DNA from: Mesonia sp. K7
GTDB lineage: Bacteria > Bacteroidota > Bacteroidia > Flavobacteriales > Flavobacteriaceae
Assembly: GCF_003233725.1 (NCBI RefSeq)
Contig: NZ_QKQV01000002.1
Coordinates: 213,983-277,982, forward strand
Length of the DNA stretch: 64,000 nt
Direction of reading: 5' to 3'
This document shows positions 16,059-25,396 of this stretch, piece by piece. A model generated the notes under the pieces. That model was not told the origin of the DNA. It saw only the letters and a program-made list of their open reading frames with translations, and searched no databases. A program made the position numbers and the translations under genes. Positions within the stretch are counted from its first letter, which is position 1. Every line of letters starts with the position of its first letter.

Positions 16059-16700
16059 TTAATTAGCTGTTCCAGAGCCTAAATAAACGCTATTTGACAC
16101 AGTACTACCATCAGTAGTAATAAATGCCATAAAAAGCTCAACAGTATCCCCTGCGTAGGTACTTGGAATTGTAATGATTTGAGATCCTACAGTTCTATCA
16201 GCACCATCAAGAATATACATCGATTCTTTTTTACTTGGATTGTAAACTAAAATCATTGCTTTATCAGTTGCATTTGCATTACCTTCAGCAGAGTTATCAT
16301 CCCAAGTAAATTCTACTTGTCCCGCAGTTGCTAAATCTGTTGCAGGGTTCAATGCTCCAGATAGATTACCTCTACTTAATAAAGCTAAAGAATAATCTAC
16401 AGTAAAGTTTGGTGCAGCTCCTGTAATCGCATTATTCAATACATAAGACATTGCTGCATTAAACTCTGTTTTTTGCACCGCATAAGATTTATACCCTTTC
16501 TTGATAAAACCTAAATTCGGTTGAAGATACTCCAAAGTAACAGTAAACTTGTTTCTTTGGTTAACTTGTCCTTCTGTTCGTGGATTTGTCACATTTGAAG
16601 GCTTAATTCTCAAATAGTCAATACCTTTCCAAGAAGCACCAACTACGTTTCCTACTTTACCTGATACACCGCCCAGGATTCCTTGTGAAATAACACCCAT
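16059..16700 (-). CDS. DUF6266-like protein
   Basis: 213 residues. The N-terminus MGVISQGILGGVSGKVGNVV, then WKGIDYLRIKPSNVTNPRTEGQVNQRNKF, is highly characteristic of the family I know as DUF6266, frequent in Bacteroidota mobile elements. The middle predicts mostly beta structure, with a C-terminal part (VEFTWDDNSAEGNANATDKAMILVYNP ... VELFMAFITTDGSTVSNSVYLG) resembling an Ig-like or tail-type domain. A phage-tail-like or surface role has been suggested by context in other genomes, but I cannot support a function. It is transcribed alone, with its own terminator at 16014-16040, and is the leftmost island gene. Confidence 0.8.
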   Translation of the reverse strand: MGVISQGILGGVSGKVGNVVGASWKGIDYLRIKPSNVTNPRTEGQVNQRNKFTVTLEYLQPNLGFIKKGYKSYAVQKTEFNAAMSYVLNNAITGAAPNFTVDYSLALLSRGNLSGALNPATDLATAGQVEFTWDDNSAEGNANATDKAMILVYNPSKKESMYILDGADRTVGSQIITIPSTYAGDTVELFMAFITTDGSTVSNSVYLGSGTAN

Positions 16701-16788
16701 TGTATATAAAATTTAAAATTAATACTTGTTCGAAGTCGGTACGGACTTGGTACGGTCTTTAACCAACACAAGTAATATATGGCAAATA

Positions 16789-17262
16789 CTATGCTAATAG
16801 ATTGATTTGGTTTTTGTTGCCCTTTGTTGCCCGATTTTGCTTTTTAGAAAATAGATTTTGTATGTATGACACTTTTAAATCTGCCATTTTTGAAATTACT
16901 TTTTGAAGTTCAGCTTCTTTTTTACAAATTGCTGACACTATATTAATATGCTTTTGTAACTCAAACTCATCACTTAACAACGAGGTGTAACTATTATTTA
17001 AGGTGTTTCTACAATCATCTATTGAGATAAACGGAATAACACTCCCTTTTAAATAATAAGCATAAAAACCGCCTATTTGCAACATCATTGATAAATGGTA
17101 AAGGGTTTGTTTATCTTCCTCGGTTGATGTAGATACAACAAAACAATTAGGACAAGGATTTATTAAAGGCTTTCCGCTGTTTTGCCCTTTGTTCAGGATA
17201 AAAAAATGAGGTTGCGAGTAGATTCTTCCGATTTGGTGTGTTTTTAGTTCAAAAGTTGACAT
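16789..17262 (-). CDS. Conserved mobile-element protein (DUF6943-like)
   Basis: 157 residues. The start MSTFELKTHQIGRIYSQPHFFILNKG followed by GKPLINPCPNCFVV resembles a family I recall as DUF6943, found in Bacteroidota phages and integrative elements. A CPNC pair near residue 37 could bind metal. The middle part (LYHLSMMLQIGGFYAYYLKGSVIPFISIDDC) is typical of the group; the C-terminus is helical and Lys/Asn-rich. Same strand as the DUF6266-like gene, 88 bp upstream of it. Function unknown. Confidence 0.65.
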   Translation of the reverse strand: MSTFELKTHQIGRIYSQPHFFILNKGQNSGKPLINPCPNCFVVSTSTEEDKQTLYHLSMMLQIGGFYAYYLKGSVIPFISIDDCRNTLNNSYTSLLSDEFELQKHINIVSAICKKEAELQKVISKMADLKVSYIQNLFSKKQNRATKGNKNQINLLA

Positions 17263-17508
17263 AGCTATCCAATTTAAAATTGCTTCGCTACGCTTCGCAC
17301 CATTAATTTTTTAAAAGAAAAACAATAAAAAAAGAAAGCCTAATGCTCTTGTGGCGTGGATAAGGCTGTCAAGGTTTTTGGATAAAAGTTTTTTGAGATT
17401 AATTGTTTAATGATTGTGAAAAATGCTTTTGAAAAAAGTTTTATTCAAAACCCGTAGGGCTTGACCTTTATAGCCTTGCGCGTTGGCTGTGGTAGCCACA
17501 TATATTTG

Positions 17509-17805
17509 CTACCTTTTTTTATTTATTGACTGTTCTTCTAAAACATCTAAAATATCTTGTTTTTTATATAAGATTCTGTTGCCCATACGAATTGGATTTA
17601 AAATTCCGTGTTTATTCCAAGAATGTATTGTTACCAAACTGATTCTTAAATATTCGGCTACTTCTTGTCTTGTTAGTAATTCATCATTTTTTGATTTTGA
17701 TAGTTCTTTAAGGTAATCTTCAATTTTAAACAATAATTTATCTGCTACCTTATCCGCTAATTCATCAACTGTGACTTCTGTAATTTGGATTGTTTTTGTA
17801 ATCAT
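17509..17805 (-). CDS. Excisionase-type helix-turn-helix protein
   Basis: 98 residues. The N-terminal half is a helical Asp/Glu/Lys-rich segment (VDELADKVADKLLFKIEDYLKEL); the C-terminal half is a MerR-like winged HTH of the helix_turn_helix_17/excisionase type: LLTRQEVAEYLRISLVTIHSWNKHGILNPIRMGNRILYKKQDILDVLE. Such proteins act as recombination directionality factors or small regulators in Bacteroidota integrative elements. It stands near the left island end, away from the two similar proteins at 57778-58373. A gene-free stretch of about 800 bp precedes it. Confidence 0.8.
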   Translation of the reverse strand: MITKTIQITEVTVDELADKVADKLLFKIEDYLKELSKSKNDELLTRQEVAEYLRISLVTIHSWNKHGILNPIRMGNRILYKKQDILDVLEEQSINKKR

Positions 17806-18614
17806 ATTGAAATGTATTTAATTTATTGAACAACACTTTTTGGGGCATAAACTCTTAAAAAAATAGGTTATTTCCAATTTGAGCGTGGGGTGAAGCGTTT
17901 GTATGGGTAGCGTTTTAAATAGTTGTTTGATAAAACAGCATTTAAACAAGCTACTTATACAGGACTTTTAGGCAATAGCTTTTTGTTTTTTTGAGGCACG
18001 AGAAAAAGCAATATGCTATGTCGTATTACTGCATATTATGAACCTATTTTTTTAAAACCGCTGACTTGGGTGGTGGGGAAAAGTGGACTTTTATATTTGT
18101 TAACGAAATGAAACAAACAAAGACTTGAGGTAAGGAATACTTGGACTTAACGATGGTTTTGTGCAGCTTGAATGAGATAACGAATATAATACATAACTAA
18201 TTCAACCTTTTTAATTTACTACTGTTTAATGCTTTTCCAAAATATCGTTATATGTTCGGATTTGAGCGTTGGAATAGCGGATATTTTACATAATACCAGT
18301 TATAGCTACAAAATGCATTAACACTGCGATAGCAAACCTTTGAAAAGTGCCGTTTGCTACTATAACTTCTATTATGTAACATAGCTTGGGATTGGTTTTG
18401 TGGCGTAATAGTTGTTTGTGCGTTGGCAATGGCTCTTTGCTTTTTTATTGTACCAATTTTATAAAATAACGACGTTTAAATAAAACAAGCAATGTGCCAT
18501 TATAGCTTTAGATACAAGTATTATGACATAAAACCAATTATGCATTGGCGCGCGGAACAACACAAAAGACAGAGGATTTTGAGGTACGAAAAAACTGGGT
18601 TTTGGGTTGTGGGG
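17806..18614. other. ~800 bp non-coding stretch with large inverted repeats
   Basis: No frame here looks coding. It contains a strong nested inverted repeat (18286-18379, listed separately) and a weaker pair AATGGC-tcTTTGC / GCAATGTGCCATT around 18431-18507. Position between the left-end HTH gene and the copper operon would suit an origin of transfer, an origin of replication or a non-coding RNA; none can be shown. Confidence 0.5.
18286..18379. repeat. 94-bp nested inverted repeat
   Basis: TTACATAATACCAGTTATAG (18286-18305) pairs at 18 of 20 positions with CTATAACTTCTATTATGTAA (18360-18379). Inside it, TAGCAAAC (18330-18337) pairs perfectly with GTTTGCTA (18352-18359). The loop half on the left (18306-18329) stays unpaired. 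There is no T-run, so a terminator is unlikely. Confidence 0.7.
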
Positions 18615-18620
18615 AATAAA

Positions 18621-18646
18621 AAAGAGCCTTCCGAAAAAGACTCTTT
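18621..18646 (-). terminator. Terminator of the copper-resistance operon
   Basis: AAAGAG (18621-18626) and CTCTTT (18641-18646) with additional inner pairing; on the minus strand the hairpin is followed by TTTTTTATT, 10 bp after the stop of the last gene. Confidence 0.7.
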
Positions 18647-18655
18647 CATTATTGC

Positions 18656-19150
18656 TTAATGGTCGTGATTTGAATGGTCATCACTTTCTTCTTCACCAGA
18701 TTGATTCATCATCATTTCGTGGTCGTATTTACAACAACCTGGTAAACCATCATATGCTTCTTCATCACCTGCTACTTTTTCGGTATCATATCCTGAAGCT
18801 GCGATTGCTTTATGGATTGCCATTGCATCGGTTTTTGTATCATCAAAAGACACATCAATCTTCTTTTTATCGACATCCCAATTAGCACTTGCAACACCTT
18901 CAACACCGTTAGCTGCTTTTTCGATAGTGTTTTTACACATTCCGCAATTTCCTCTTACACCAAAAGACAGGTCTGTCATTGCCATATCTTTTGACATTTC
19001 AGTAGTTGTGGTTTCTGTTTCTTTTTTGGTTTCGTTTTTACAACTTGTTAAACCTAATGCTGCTATTACAGCTACACTTAAAATTACTTTTTTACTCACG
19101 TCGATTACATTTTTGTTTTTGTGTTCGTGATTTTTCTTTGAAAAATTCAT
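18656..19150 (-). CDS. HMA-domain lipoprotein, probable periplasmic copper-binding protein
   Basis: 164 residues from the ATG at 19150; a GTG at 19099 would give MSKKVILSVAVIAALG and a more normal signal peptide, so the true start may be there. The lipobox LTSC precedes an acidic Thr/Glu linker. An HMA fold follows: LSFGVRGNCGMCKNTIEKAANGVEGVASANWDVDKKKIDVSF with metal motif N-C-G-M-C near residue 73. The C-terminal tail is rich in Cys, Met and His (GLPGCCKYDHEMMMN ... DDHSNHDH). It should chelate Cu/Ag in the periplasm. Last gene of the long minus-strand copper block, followed by a terminator. Confidence 0.87.
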   Translation of the reverse strand: MNFSKKNHEHKNKNVIDVSKKVILSVAVIAALGLTSCKNETKKETETTTTEMSKDMAMTDLSFGVRGNCGMCKNTIEKAANGVEGVASANWDVDKKKIDVSFDDTKTDAMAIHKAIAASGYDTEKVAGDEEAYDGLPGCCKYDHEMMMNQSGEEESDDHSNHDH

Positions 19151-19182
19151 TGTTTAAAATTTAATTGTTATTACTTGATTTA

Positions 19183-20961
19183 TTATTCTATTACTTGTTT
19201 TACTTCACCACAGGTTAGCATTGCTTCGCCAAAATATGGATTGATTACTTTTTCTTCTTTGCTTAACCAATAAGCACCATTATTGTTATCTGCCATTGGA
19301 CAAAATTCTACATAGACCTTTTCATTGATACCAAATAGTTGTACAGCATTGATTAGATGTGATGATAAATGTTTAAAATGGTCTCTTTGTGATTTTATAT
19401 CGGACGTTTCAGAAATTGAAGTTGCAGAAGATTTTATTTCGCCTTCTAATGACATCCAATGGTTATGCGCCTTATTATCTGACAACAATTTCATATCTAC
19501 TTTGTTCAATTTATTTAATAAAGTTGTTGCGTTTGCTGAAGTACTTATTGAATCTTCTTTTACTAAAGCATCTTTTAAATTGATATACGCATTGTAAACA
19601 CTATTTAACTGTTGTTGAAATTTCTCTGATACTTCCAAACGCTCATTCATATTAGTGTGGTCACTTTCTTTGTTAGATGCATTGTTATCCATACCTAAAT
19701 GACCTTCGTGTCCAGTCATTACTTTACCACCATCTTTATTCATCATAGACTTTTTGCCTTGTAATTGTGCTGCTGCATCAACCGTAAATGTTCCGTTAGT
19801 CACTATTTCATTTCCAACAAATAAACCTTCTACAACTTCATATTCATTACCAATTTGATTGCCTAATTTAATTTCACGCATTTCAAAAATAGGTTGGTCT
19901 GGATTTGTTTTAAGGTACACCACAGAACGTTCACCTGTCCATAATACAGAAGATGCAGGAATTGATATTACTTCATCATTTTTAGCTGTACTGCCTTCAA
20001 TATTTGCGGTTACAAACATTCCTGGTTTAAATACATCGTCCTTATTGCTTAAAACAACACGTAAGGTTACAGTTCTTGTTTTCGTGTTTAAAACTGGGTC
20101 AATGAAATCAACTTTACCTTTAAACTCTTTATTAGGATAAGCATTGGTTGTTATCATCACTTCCTGTCCTTTTTTAAAGCGGTCAATCTGATTTTCATAC
20201 ACATCAAAGTTTCCCCAAACTGTGTTGAGATTGGCAATTTTTAATAAGGGTTGTCCTTGTTTGATGTAATCGCCTTGCTCTACCAATTTTTCTGTAACAG
20301 TACCCGAAACGGTTGCATAAACAGGAAAGTTTTCTTTTACTTTTCCTGTTTCTTCAATCTGGTTGATTTGATTTTCAGAGAGTTTCCATAATTTCAATTT
20401 ATTACGGACTGCTTTGTATAAAGCAGGTTGAGATTCTTTTAAAGAAGCTGCTGTGATTAATTCTTGTTGTGCTGCATAGAGTTCTGGCGAATAAATGGTT
20501 GCCAATAATTGACCTTTACGAACTTCTTCGCCTGTAAAACTCACATTCAAACGTTCAATTCTTCCAGCGAAATAACTTACCTGTACTGCATTGGCTTCTT
20601 CGTTTTCGGCAATTTTTCCTGAAAGTTTTATGATTCCATTTTCTACTAAACCATTACCAACCACCGTGGTTTGAATGTTTGCTAAAGCCATAGCATTAGT
20701 GGTTAATTTAAACTGATCTACTGTTAAACCATCTGCTCCACTTTCGGCAGGAATTAAGTCCATCCCACAAATAGGACAATCGCCTGGTTCAGGCTGCATA
20801 ATTTGTGGATGCATAGAGCAAGTCCACATTTGATTGGTTTGTTCAACTTCATTGTGATTATGGTCTGCTTCTTCTTTTGATGAACCACCGAAAAGCAACC
20901 AACCCAATAATAGACCAACTGCTAATAATCCTAAATAGATTAATATTTTATTTGTTTTCAT
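19183..20961 (-). CDS. cusB: CusB-type RND periplasmic adaptor with metal-binding N-terminus and DUF3347 C-terminus
   Basis: 592 residues. One N-terminal membrane anchor (YLGLLAVGLLLGWLLFG), then a heavy-metal-binding domain MWTCSMHPQIMQPEPGDCPICGMDL split over residues 45-70 (C-x-M-H ... C-P-I-C-G-M). The adaptor core follows: LSGKIAENEEANAVQVSYFAGRIERL, a coiled hairpin around 160-205, lipoyl half VYATVSGTVTEKLVEQGDYI, beta-barrel region, and SIPASSVLWTGE. The last 150 residues (from about 440) are a DUF3347 domain ending CPMADNNNGAYWLSKEEKVINPY. It links the inner-membrane pump CusA (30663) to the outer-membrane channel. Overlaps the DUF305 gene by 14 bp, so it is part of that operon. Confidence 0.92.
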   Translation of the reverse strand: MKTNKILIYLGLLAVGLLLGWLLFGGSSKEEADHNHNEVEQTNQMWTCSMHPQIMQPEPGDCPICGMDLIPAESGADGLTVDQFKLTTNAMALANIQTTVVGNGLVENGIIKLSGKIAENEEANAVQVSYFAGRIERLNVSFTGEEVRKGQLLATIYSPELYAAQQELITAASLKESQPALYKAVRNKLKLWKLSENQINQIEETGKVKENFPVYATVSGTVTEKLVEQGDYIKQGQPLLKIANLNTVWGNFDVYENQIDRFKKGQEVMITTNAYPNKEFKGKVDFIDPVLNTKTRTVTLRVVLSNKDDVFKPGMFVTANIEGSTAKNDEVISIPASSVLWTGERSVVYLKTNPDQPIFEMREIKLGNQIGNEYEVVEGLFVGNEIVTNGTFTVDAAAQLQGKKSMMNKDGGKVMTGHEGHLGMDNNASNKESDHTNMNERLEVSEKFQQQLNSVYNAYINLKDALVKEDSISTSANATTLLNKLNKVDMKLLSDNKAHNHWMSLEGEIKSSATSISETSDIKSQRDHFKHLSSHLINAVQLFGINEKVYVEFCPMADNNNGAYWLSKEEKVINPYFGEAMLTCGEVKQVIE

Positions 20962-21433
20962 TTTCTAATCGTTTTATCATTGCTTTCATTTCTTCTATTT
21001 CCTTGCGTTGTGCTTCAATAATATCTTCTGCCAGTTTTTTTACTTCTGGGTCTTTTATATCTGCTCTTTCACTTGTTAAAATAGCGATAGAATGATGCGG
21101 TATCATTGCTTTCATCCAAAGGACATCACCAATTATTGGTGATTGTGCTCTTACTAACCCCAAAGCCCCTATAAACAGAATAAAACTACCTGCAAGAATT
21201 GCTATGTTTTTCTTTCTATCATTATACATTTTTCGCATAAAAAACCACATTATTACTGCCATTGTTGAAATCCCTAAACACGTCATATAGAATCGTGTTA
21301 GACTAAACCATACGTGGTCTATGGAATAGGTGTTTAAATACATTGTGATGTACATTGCTACAAATGAGCAAGCCAACATTATAAAGAAGGTTTTGTAATT
21401 TCCTTTGTTTGAGTGTTCTTTTGAATTTTCCAT
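20948..21433 (-). CDS. DUF305-family membrane protein
   Basis: 161 residues: three membrane helices (about 15-33, 43-66, 75-95) followed by a soluble helical tail. The tail carries the DUF305 motif WMKAMIPHHSIAILTSERADIKDPEVKKLAEDII, where the H-H pair and Met residues are candidate metal ligands. DUF305 proteins accompany copper-resistance genes in many bacteria. Its 3' end overlaps cusB by 14 bp and it lies 26 bp downstream of the CDF-type gene, consistent with co-expression. Confidence 0.88.
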   Translation of the reverse strand: MENSKEHSNKGNYKTFFIMLACSFVAMYITMYLNTYSIDHVWFSLTRFYMTCLGISTMAVIMWFFMRKMYNDRKKNIAILAGSFILFIGALGLVRAQSPIIGDVLWMKAMIPHHSIAILTSERADIKDPEVKKLAEDIIEAQRKEIEEMKAMIKRLENENK

Positions 21434-21459
21434 ATTTTTTGATTTTATAGTTAAACTTT

Positions 21460-22251
21460 TTACTTACTTAATTTTAATATCCTGAATGCACCTTGTATCA
21501 CCAATCCAAATACAATGATTCCTATAATTAAATCTGGAATACCAGAATGCAGCCAATTGACTAAAACGCCTGCTGTAATTACGCCAAGATTTATTATAAT
21601 ATCGTTAGAGGTAAAAATCATACTGGCACGCATATGTGCTTCTTGACTTTTAGATTTTTGTAAGAGGTACAAGCAAATGCCATTTGCAATCAAAGCAAAT
21701 ACTGAAACTATAATCATTGTTGAAAATACAGGTAAAGCTTCATAGCCTAAAAATCTACGTATTACCTCAACGATTCCGATAATTGCAAGTGTTATCTGAA
21801 AATAGCCTGCATATTTTGCAATCCGTTTCTTTTTTAAAACTGTACCACCAACCGCTATTAAACTCAATCCGTAAACAAATGAATCTGCCAACATATCTAA
21901 ACTATCAGCAACTAATCCCATTGATTTTGAAATAAGTCCTGTACTCATTTCGATAATAAAAAATGCAAAATTGATGATTAGAACTGTCCACAACAGTTTG
22001 GATTGACTCCTTGTAGATTCAGTAATAATTGTGTCTGTATCTTCTGAACTGATTAAACTTTCATTTAATTTTAATTCATTTAAGGCATTACCAATTTCAT
22101 TTACATTTGAATTATGATATAGTGTTAAGATTCTTTCTTCTAAATTAAAATCAAGTTGTTTGATACCATCTATATCAGATAGCTTCATCTTAATTAGATT
22201 TTCTTCAGAAGGACAATCCATTTTTGATATTTTGAAAACTGTTTTCTGCAT
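21460..22251 (-). CDS. CDF-like cation transporter with HMA-like N-terminus
   Basis: 263 residues. The N-terminal 65 residues form an HMA-like domain whose metal loop reads KMDCPSEENLI, i.e. only one cysteine of the normal CxxC. Six membrane segments of the cation diffusion facilitator type follow; the transport motif in helix 2 is ADSLDMLADSF and in helix 5 IFTSNDIIINLGV, so aspartates replace the usual histidines. A paralog with the same architecture is at 38792-39583. The substrate cannot be named; context is copper here and zinc/cadmium for the paralog. Only 4 bp separate it from the copA-like ATPase. Confidence 0.85.
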   Translation of the reverse strand: MQKTVFKISKMDCPSEENLIKMKLSDIDGIKQLDFNLEERILTLYHNSNVNEIGNALNELKLNESLISSEDTDTIITESTRSQSKLLWTVLIINFAFFIIEMSTGLISKSMGLVADSLDMLADSFVYGLSLIAVGGTVLKKKRIAKYAGYFQITLAIIGIVEVIRRFLGYEALPVFSTMIIVSVFALIANGICLYLLQKSKSQEAHMRASMIFTSNDIIINLGVITAGVLVNWLHSGIPDLIIGIIVFGLVIQGAFRILKLSK

Positions 22252-22255
22252 ATAA

Positions 22256-24760
22256 TTAAATGTTTTTTGTTCTTAATCGTAATGCGTTACCTATTACCGA
22301 AACCGAACTAAAACTCATTGCTAAAGCTGCTATCATTGGCGAGAGTAGTATTCCGAAGAATGGAAACAACACACCTGCTGCAATAGGCACACCTAAAGTG
22401 TTGTAGATAAGTGCAAAAAATAGGTTTTGCTTAATGTTCTTCATTACAGCATTACTTAAATTTTTTGCTTTTACAATACCGTGTAAATCGCCTTTTACGA
22501 GTGTTATCATAGCACTTTCTATCGCTACGTCTGTTCCAGTTCCCATAGCAATACCGACATCACTTTTAGCCAATGCTGGTGCATCGTTAATACCATCACC
22601 TGCCATAGCAACTACTTTTCCGTTTTCTTGTAATTTTTCTACTTCTTTGAGTTTGTCCTCTGGTAACATACTGGCTTTAAAATCTGCAAGATTTAGTTCT
22701 GATGCTACTGCTTGTGCTGTATCGTGATTATCACCTGTAAGCATTATAACATCAATCCCTTTATCTTGAAGTGCTTTAATGGCTTTAGCACTTGTTTCTT
22801 TTATCTTATCGCCTATAACTACATATCCAACGACGGTTTCATCTATTGACAAATAAGAAACTGTTTTACCCTGTTTTTGGTAAGATTTAGCTTCGTCTTT
22901 CATTGTCGATGTAACATCTGCTTTAGCATATTCCATCATTTTAGGATTACCTAATGTTACTTTTTTATCTTTTATTGTCGCTTCAACACCTTTTCCTGTG
23001 ACTGCACTAAAATCTTCGGACTTTAAAATTTCTGTGTTGTGTTCTTTGCCATATTTAACTGTCGCTTCTGCCAAAGGATGTTCGCTATTGGTATTTAATG
23101 AAACGATGTATTGTAACACTTCTTTTTCGCTTAAAGCAGCATTAAAAGCTCCAACGGTTTCAACTGTTGGTTTTCCTTCGGTAATTGTTCCTGTCTTGTC
23201 AACGATAAGCGTATTTACCTTATCCATTTTTTCAAGAGCTTCAGCATTTTTAATCAATACACCATTTTGAGCACCTTTACCCACACCAACCATTACAGAC
23301 ATTGGTGTTGCTAAACCTAAAGCACAAGGACAAGCAATGATTAGTACTGCAATTGCATTGACAAACGCATACACATAAACTGGTTCTGGACCCCAAATAG
23401 CCCAAACAATAAAAGTGATAACAGAAATAATGACTACTACAGGTACGAAGTAACCCGATACTTTATCCGCAAGATTTTGAATAGGTGCTCGACTTCTACT
23501 GGCATCGTTTACCATATGTATAATTTGTGATAACAGTGTATCGCTACCTACTTTTTCAGCTTTCATTAAGAATGATTGATTCCCGTTAATTGTTCCGCTA
23601 CTTACTTTATCATCTTGAGATTTGTTTACAGGAATAGGTTCTCCAGTAATCATAGATTCGTCAATAGTTGTTTCGCCTTCTGTTATCACACCATCAACAG
23701 GAATTTTATCGCCTGGTTTTACTTTTAGAATATCATTTAATTCTATCTTATCTATACTGACTTCAACTTCTTCACCATCTACCATTTTAATGGCTTTATT
23801 AGGTGCTAATTTTAGTAATTCTTTTACTGCGGAATTGGTTTTACTGTGAGCACGAGCTTCCAATAATTGACCTAAAAGCACTAAAGTTAGAATTACCGTT
23901 GCTGCTTCAAAATACACGTGAACTGCTCCAGATTCAGTTTTAAACTCATTGGGAAATACATCAGGAAATAACATACCAAAAACACTGAACAACCACGCTA
24001 CACCTGCTCCTATACCGATAAGTGTAAACATATTGAGATTCCACGTTTTTATACTTCGATAAGCGCGTTCAAAAAACATCCACGTAGCATAAAATACCAC
24101 TGGAATGGATAAAGCAAACTGAATCCAATTCCAATATTTCTGTTCCATTATATCGTATAACGGATTGTTATGTAGCATTTCGCTCATTGCTATTAAGAAA
24201 ATTGGTAATGTAAATGCTGTTGCTATCCAAAACTTTTTCAATAGTTTTTTATAAGTCTTTTCTTCAGCAGAAAGATCTGGTTGCATTGCTACTAAATCCA
24301 TACCGCAAATAGGACAAGATCCCTCTTCATCTTTTACAACTTCCGGATGCATAGGACACGTCCATTGCTGTTTGTTTGTTGTGGATAGACTTACTTCTTC
24401 GACTAAATCCATACCACAAACAGGACAATCGCCTGGTTTATCATAAGTTTTATCGCCTTCGCAATGCATAGGACAATAAAATGTGCCTGTGCCTTTCCCT
24501 TTTTGTTGCTTTTCCTTTTTACCTTTGGTATGATGATGATGATGTTCACCTTGATTATGGATAGTGTATCTATCACTATCTTTTTTTAAGGCTTCTTGAA
24601 ATGTTTCTATAGGTATGTGTGATTCCATTTCTATGGTAGCTTCTGCCTTTTCTAAATCGACTGTTGCTTTTGAAACACCTTCTACTTTAGAGAGCGTTTC
24701 TTCTACGTGTGTTCTACAACCATTACAGGTCATTCCGTGTATATGATATGTATGTTTCAT
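22256..24760 (-). CDS. copA: Copper-exporting P1B-type ATPase (CopA family)
   Basis: 834 residues; pumps Cu(I)/Ag(I) from the cytoplasm. Order: HMA domain with GMTCNGCRTH near residue 10; His-rich stretch (EHHHHHTKGKKEKQQKGKG, about 73-92); two heavy-metal-binding domains (YCPMHCEGDKTY ... CPVCGMDL and WTCPMHPEVVKDEE ... CPICGMDL); eight membrane helices; actuator TGE in MITGEPIPV; CPC motif IIACPCALGLATP; phosphorylation site DKTGTITEGKP; HP motif (SEHPLAE); and GDGINDAPALA. Two stacked metal-binding modules after the HMA domain are more than the family average. It sits between the HMA-AraC regulator and the CDF-type transporter on the same strand. Confidence 0.96.
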   Translation of the reverse strand: MKHTYHIHGMTCNGCRTHVEETLSKVEGVSKATVDLEKAEATIEMESHIPIETFQEALKKDSDRYTIHNQGEHHHHHTKGKKEKQQKGKGTGTFYCPMHCEGDKTYDKPGDCPVCGMDLVEEVSLSTTNKQQWTCPMHPEVVKDEEGSCPICGMDLVAMQPDLSAEEKTYKKLLKKFWIATAFTLPIFLIAMSEMLHNNPLYDIMEQKYWNWIQFALSIPVVFYATWMFFERAYRSIKTWNLNMFTLIGIGAGVAWLFSVFGMLFPDVFPNEFKTESGAVHVYFEAATVILTLVLLGQLLEARAHSKTNSAVKELLKLAPNKAIKMVDGEEVEVSIDKIELNDILKVKPGDKIPVDGVITEGETTIDESMITGEPIPVNKSQDDKVSSGTINGNQSFLMKAEKVGSDTLLSQIIHMVNDASRSRAPIQNLADKVSGYFVPVVVIISVITFIVWAIWGPEPVYVYAFVNAIAVLIIACPCALGLATPMSVMVGVGKGAQNGVLIKNAEALEKMDKVNTLIVDKTGTITEGKPTVETVGAFNAALSEKEVLQYIVSLNTNSEHPLAEATVKYGKEHNTEILKSEDFSAVTGKGVEATIKDKKVTLGNPKMMEYAKADVTSTMKDEAKSYQKQGKTVSYLSIDETVVGYVVIGDKIKETSAKAIKALQDKGIDVIMLTGDNHDTAQAVASELNLADFKASMLPEDKLKEVEKLQENGKVVAMAGDGINDAPALAKSDVGIAMGTGTDVAIESAMITLVKGDLHGIVKAKNLSNAVMKNIKQNLFFALIYNTLGVPIAAGVLFPFFGILLSPMIAALAMSFSSVSVIGNALRLRTKNI

Positions 24761-24835
24761 TTTTAAATATTTTAGAATTATTAGTCTAAATTACAATGAC
24801 TTACCTTATAATATTATTCTAATTCTGGCTAATTT

Positions 24836-25393
24836 TTATACAATTTCATCCAAGGATTTTCTGTCTCCATATTGTAAGTTTTTATAATCTGTCATTGACA
24901 TTCCAGTAACTTGTTTAAACTGTTTCGATAGATGACTACTGTTTTTATAGTTAAGGTTATAGGCTATTTCTGAAAAATTAAGCTGATTCAATTGAATATA
25001 CTCTTTAGCTTTTTCTATTTTCAGGTTGATAAAATACTTTTCAAGTGTTATCCCTTCTGATTTACTAAACGTTTTACTCAATGTAGAATAACTTTTGCCT
25101 ATTTCACTCTCAAGTTTACCAAGAATTTCATCTGTTTCATTTTTTTCAATATGCTGAATAAGATTAATTTTAATTTTTTCAATCAATGCCTTTGTAGGAT
25201 CCTTAATCACTTCAAATCCTAAAGCATTCAACTGTGTTTCTAGCCGAACATAATCATCACTAGACTGTTCTTTAACAACAATTTTACCCAATTGTATAGA
25301 TTCCACTTCAAAACCTTCATCATCCAACAAATTTATAATCGTCATTTTACAGCGATTACAGACCATATTTTTTATATGAAGAATATGATTCAT
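24836..25393 (-). CDS. AraC-family regulator with N-terminal HMA metal-binding domain
   Basis: 185 residues. The first ~65 residues are an HMA-like fold with metal motif MVCNRCKM (residues 10-17), and GFEVESIQLGKIVV follows, as in copper chaperones. The C-terminal 95 residues are an AraC-type double HTH: LSKTFSKSEGITLEKYFINLKIEKAKEYI and FSEIAYNLNYKNSSHLSKQFKQVTGMSMTDY. The fusion suggests a cytoplasmic sensor that binds Cu(I) directly and switches the surrounding genes. It lies between copA (downstream) and the broken SnoaL-like gene. A DNA-binding site could not be recognised. Confidence 0.88.
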   Translation of the reverse strand: MNHILHIKNMVCNRCKMTIINLLDDEGFEVESIQLGKIVVKEQSSDDYVRLETQLNALGFEVIKDPTKALIEKIKINLIQHIEKNETDEILGKLESEIGKSYSTLSKTFSKSEGITLEKYFINLKIEKAKEYIQLNQLNFSEIAYNLNYKNSSHLSKQFKQVTGMSMTDYKNLQYGDRKSLDEIV

Positions 25394-25396
25394 TGT

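Noticed and set aside
16059..17805. Left island end as a prophage remnant
   Set aside because: DUF6266-like proteins are seen in phage-like contexts, but no capsid, portal, terminase or tail gene is present.
18286..18379. The nested inverted repeat as another attC site
   Set aside because: It lacks the GTT core with a cassette-specific complement, the wobbles are not of the A.C/T.G type, and it is not at a cassette boundary.
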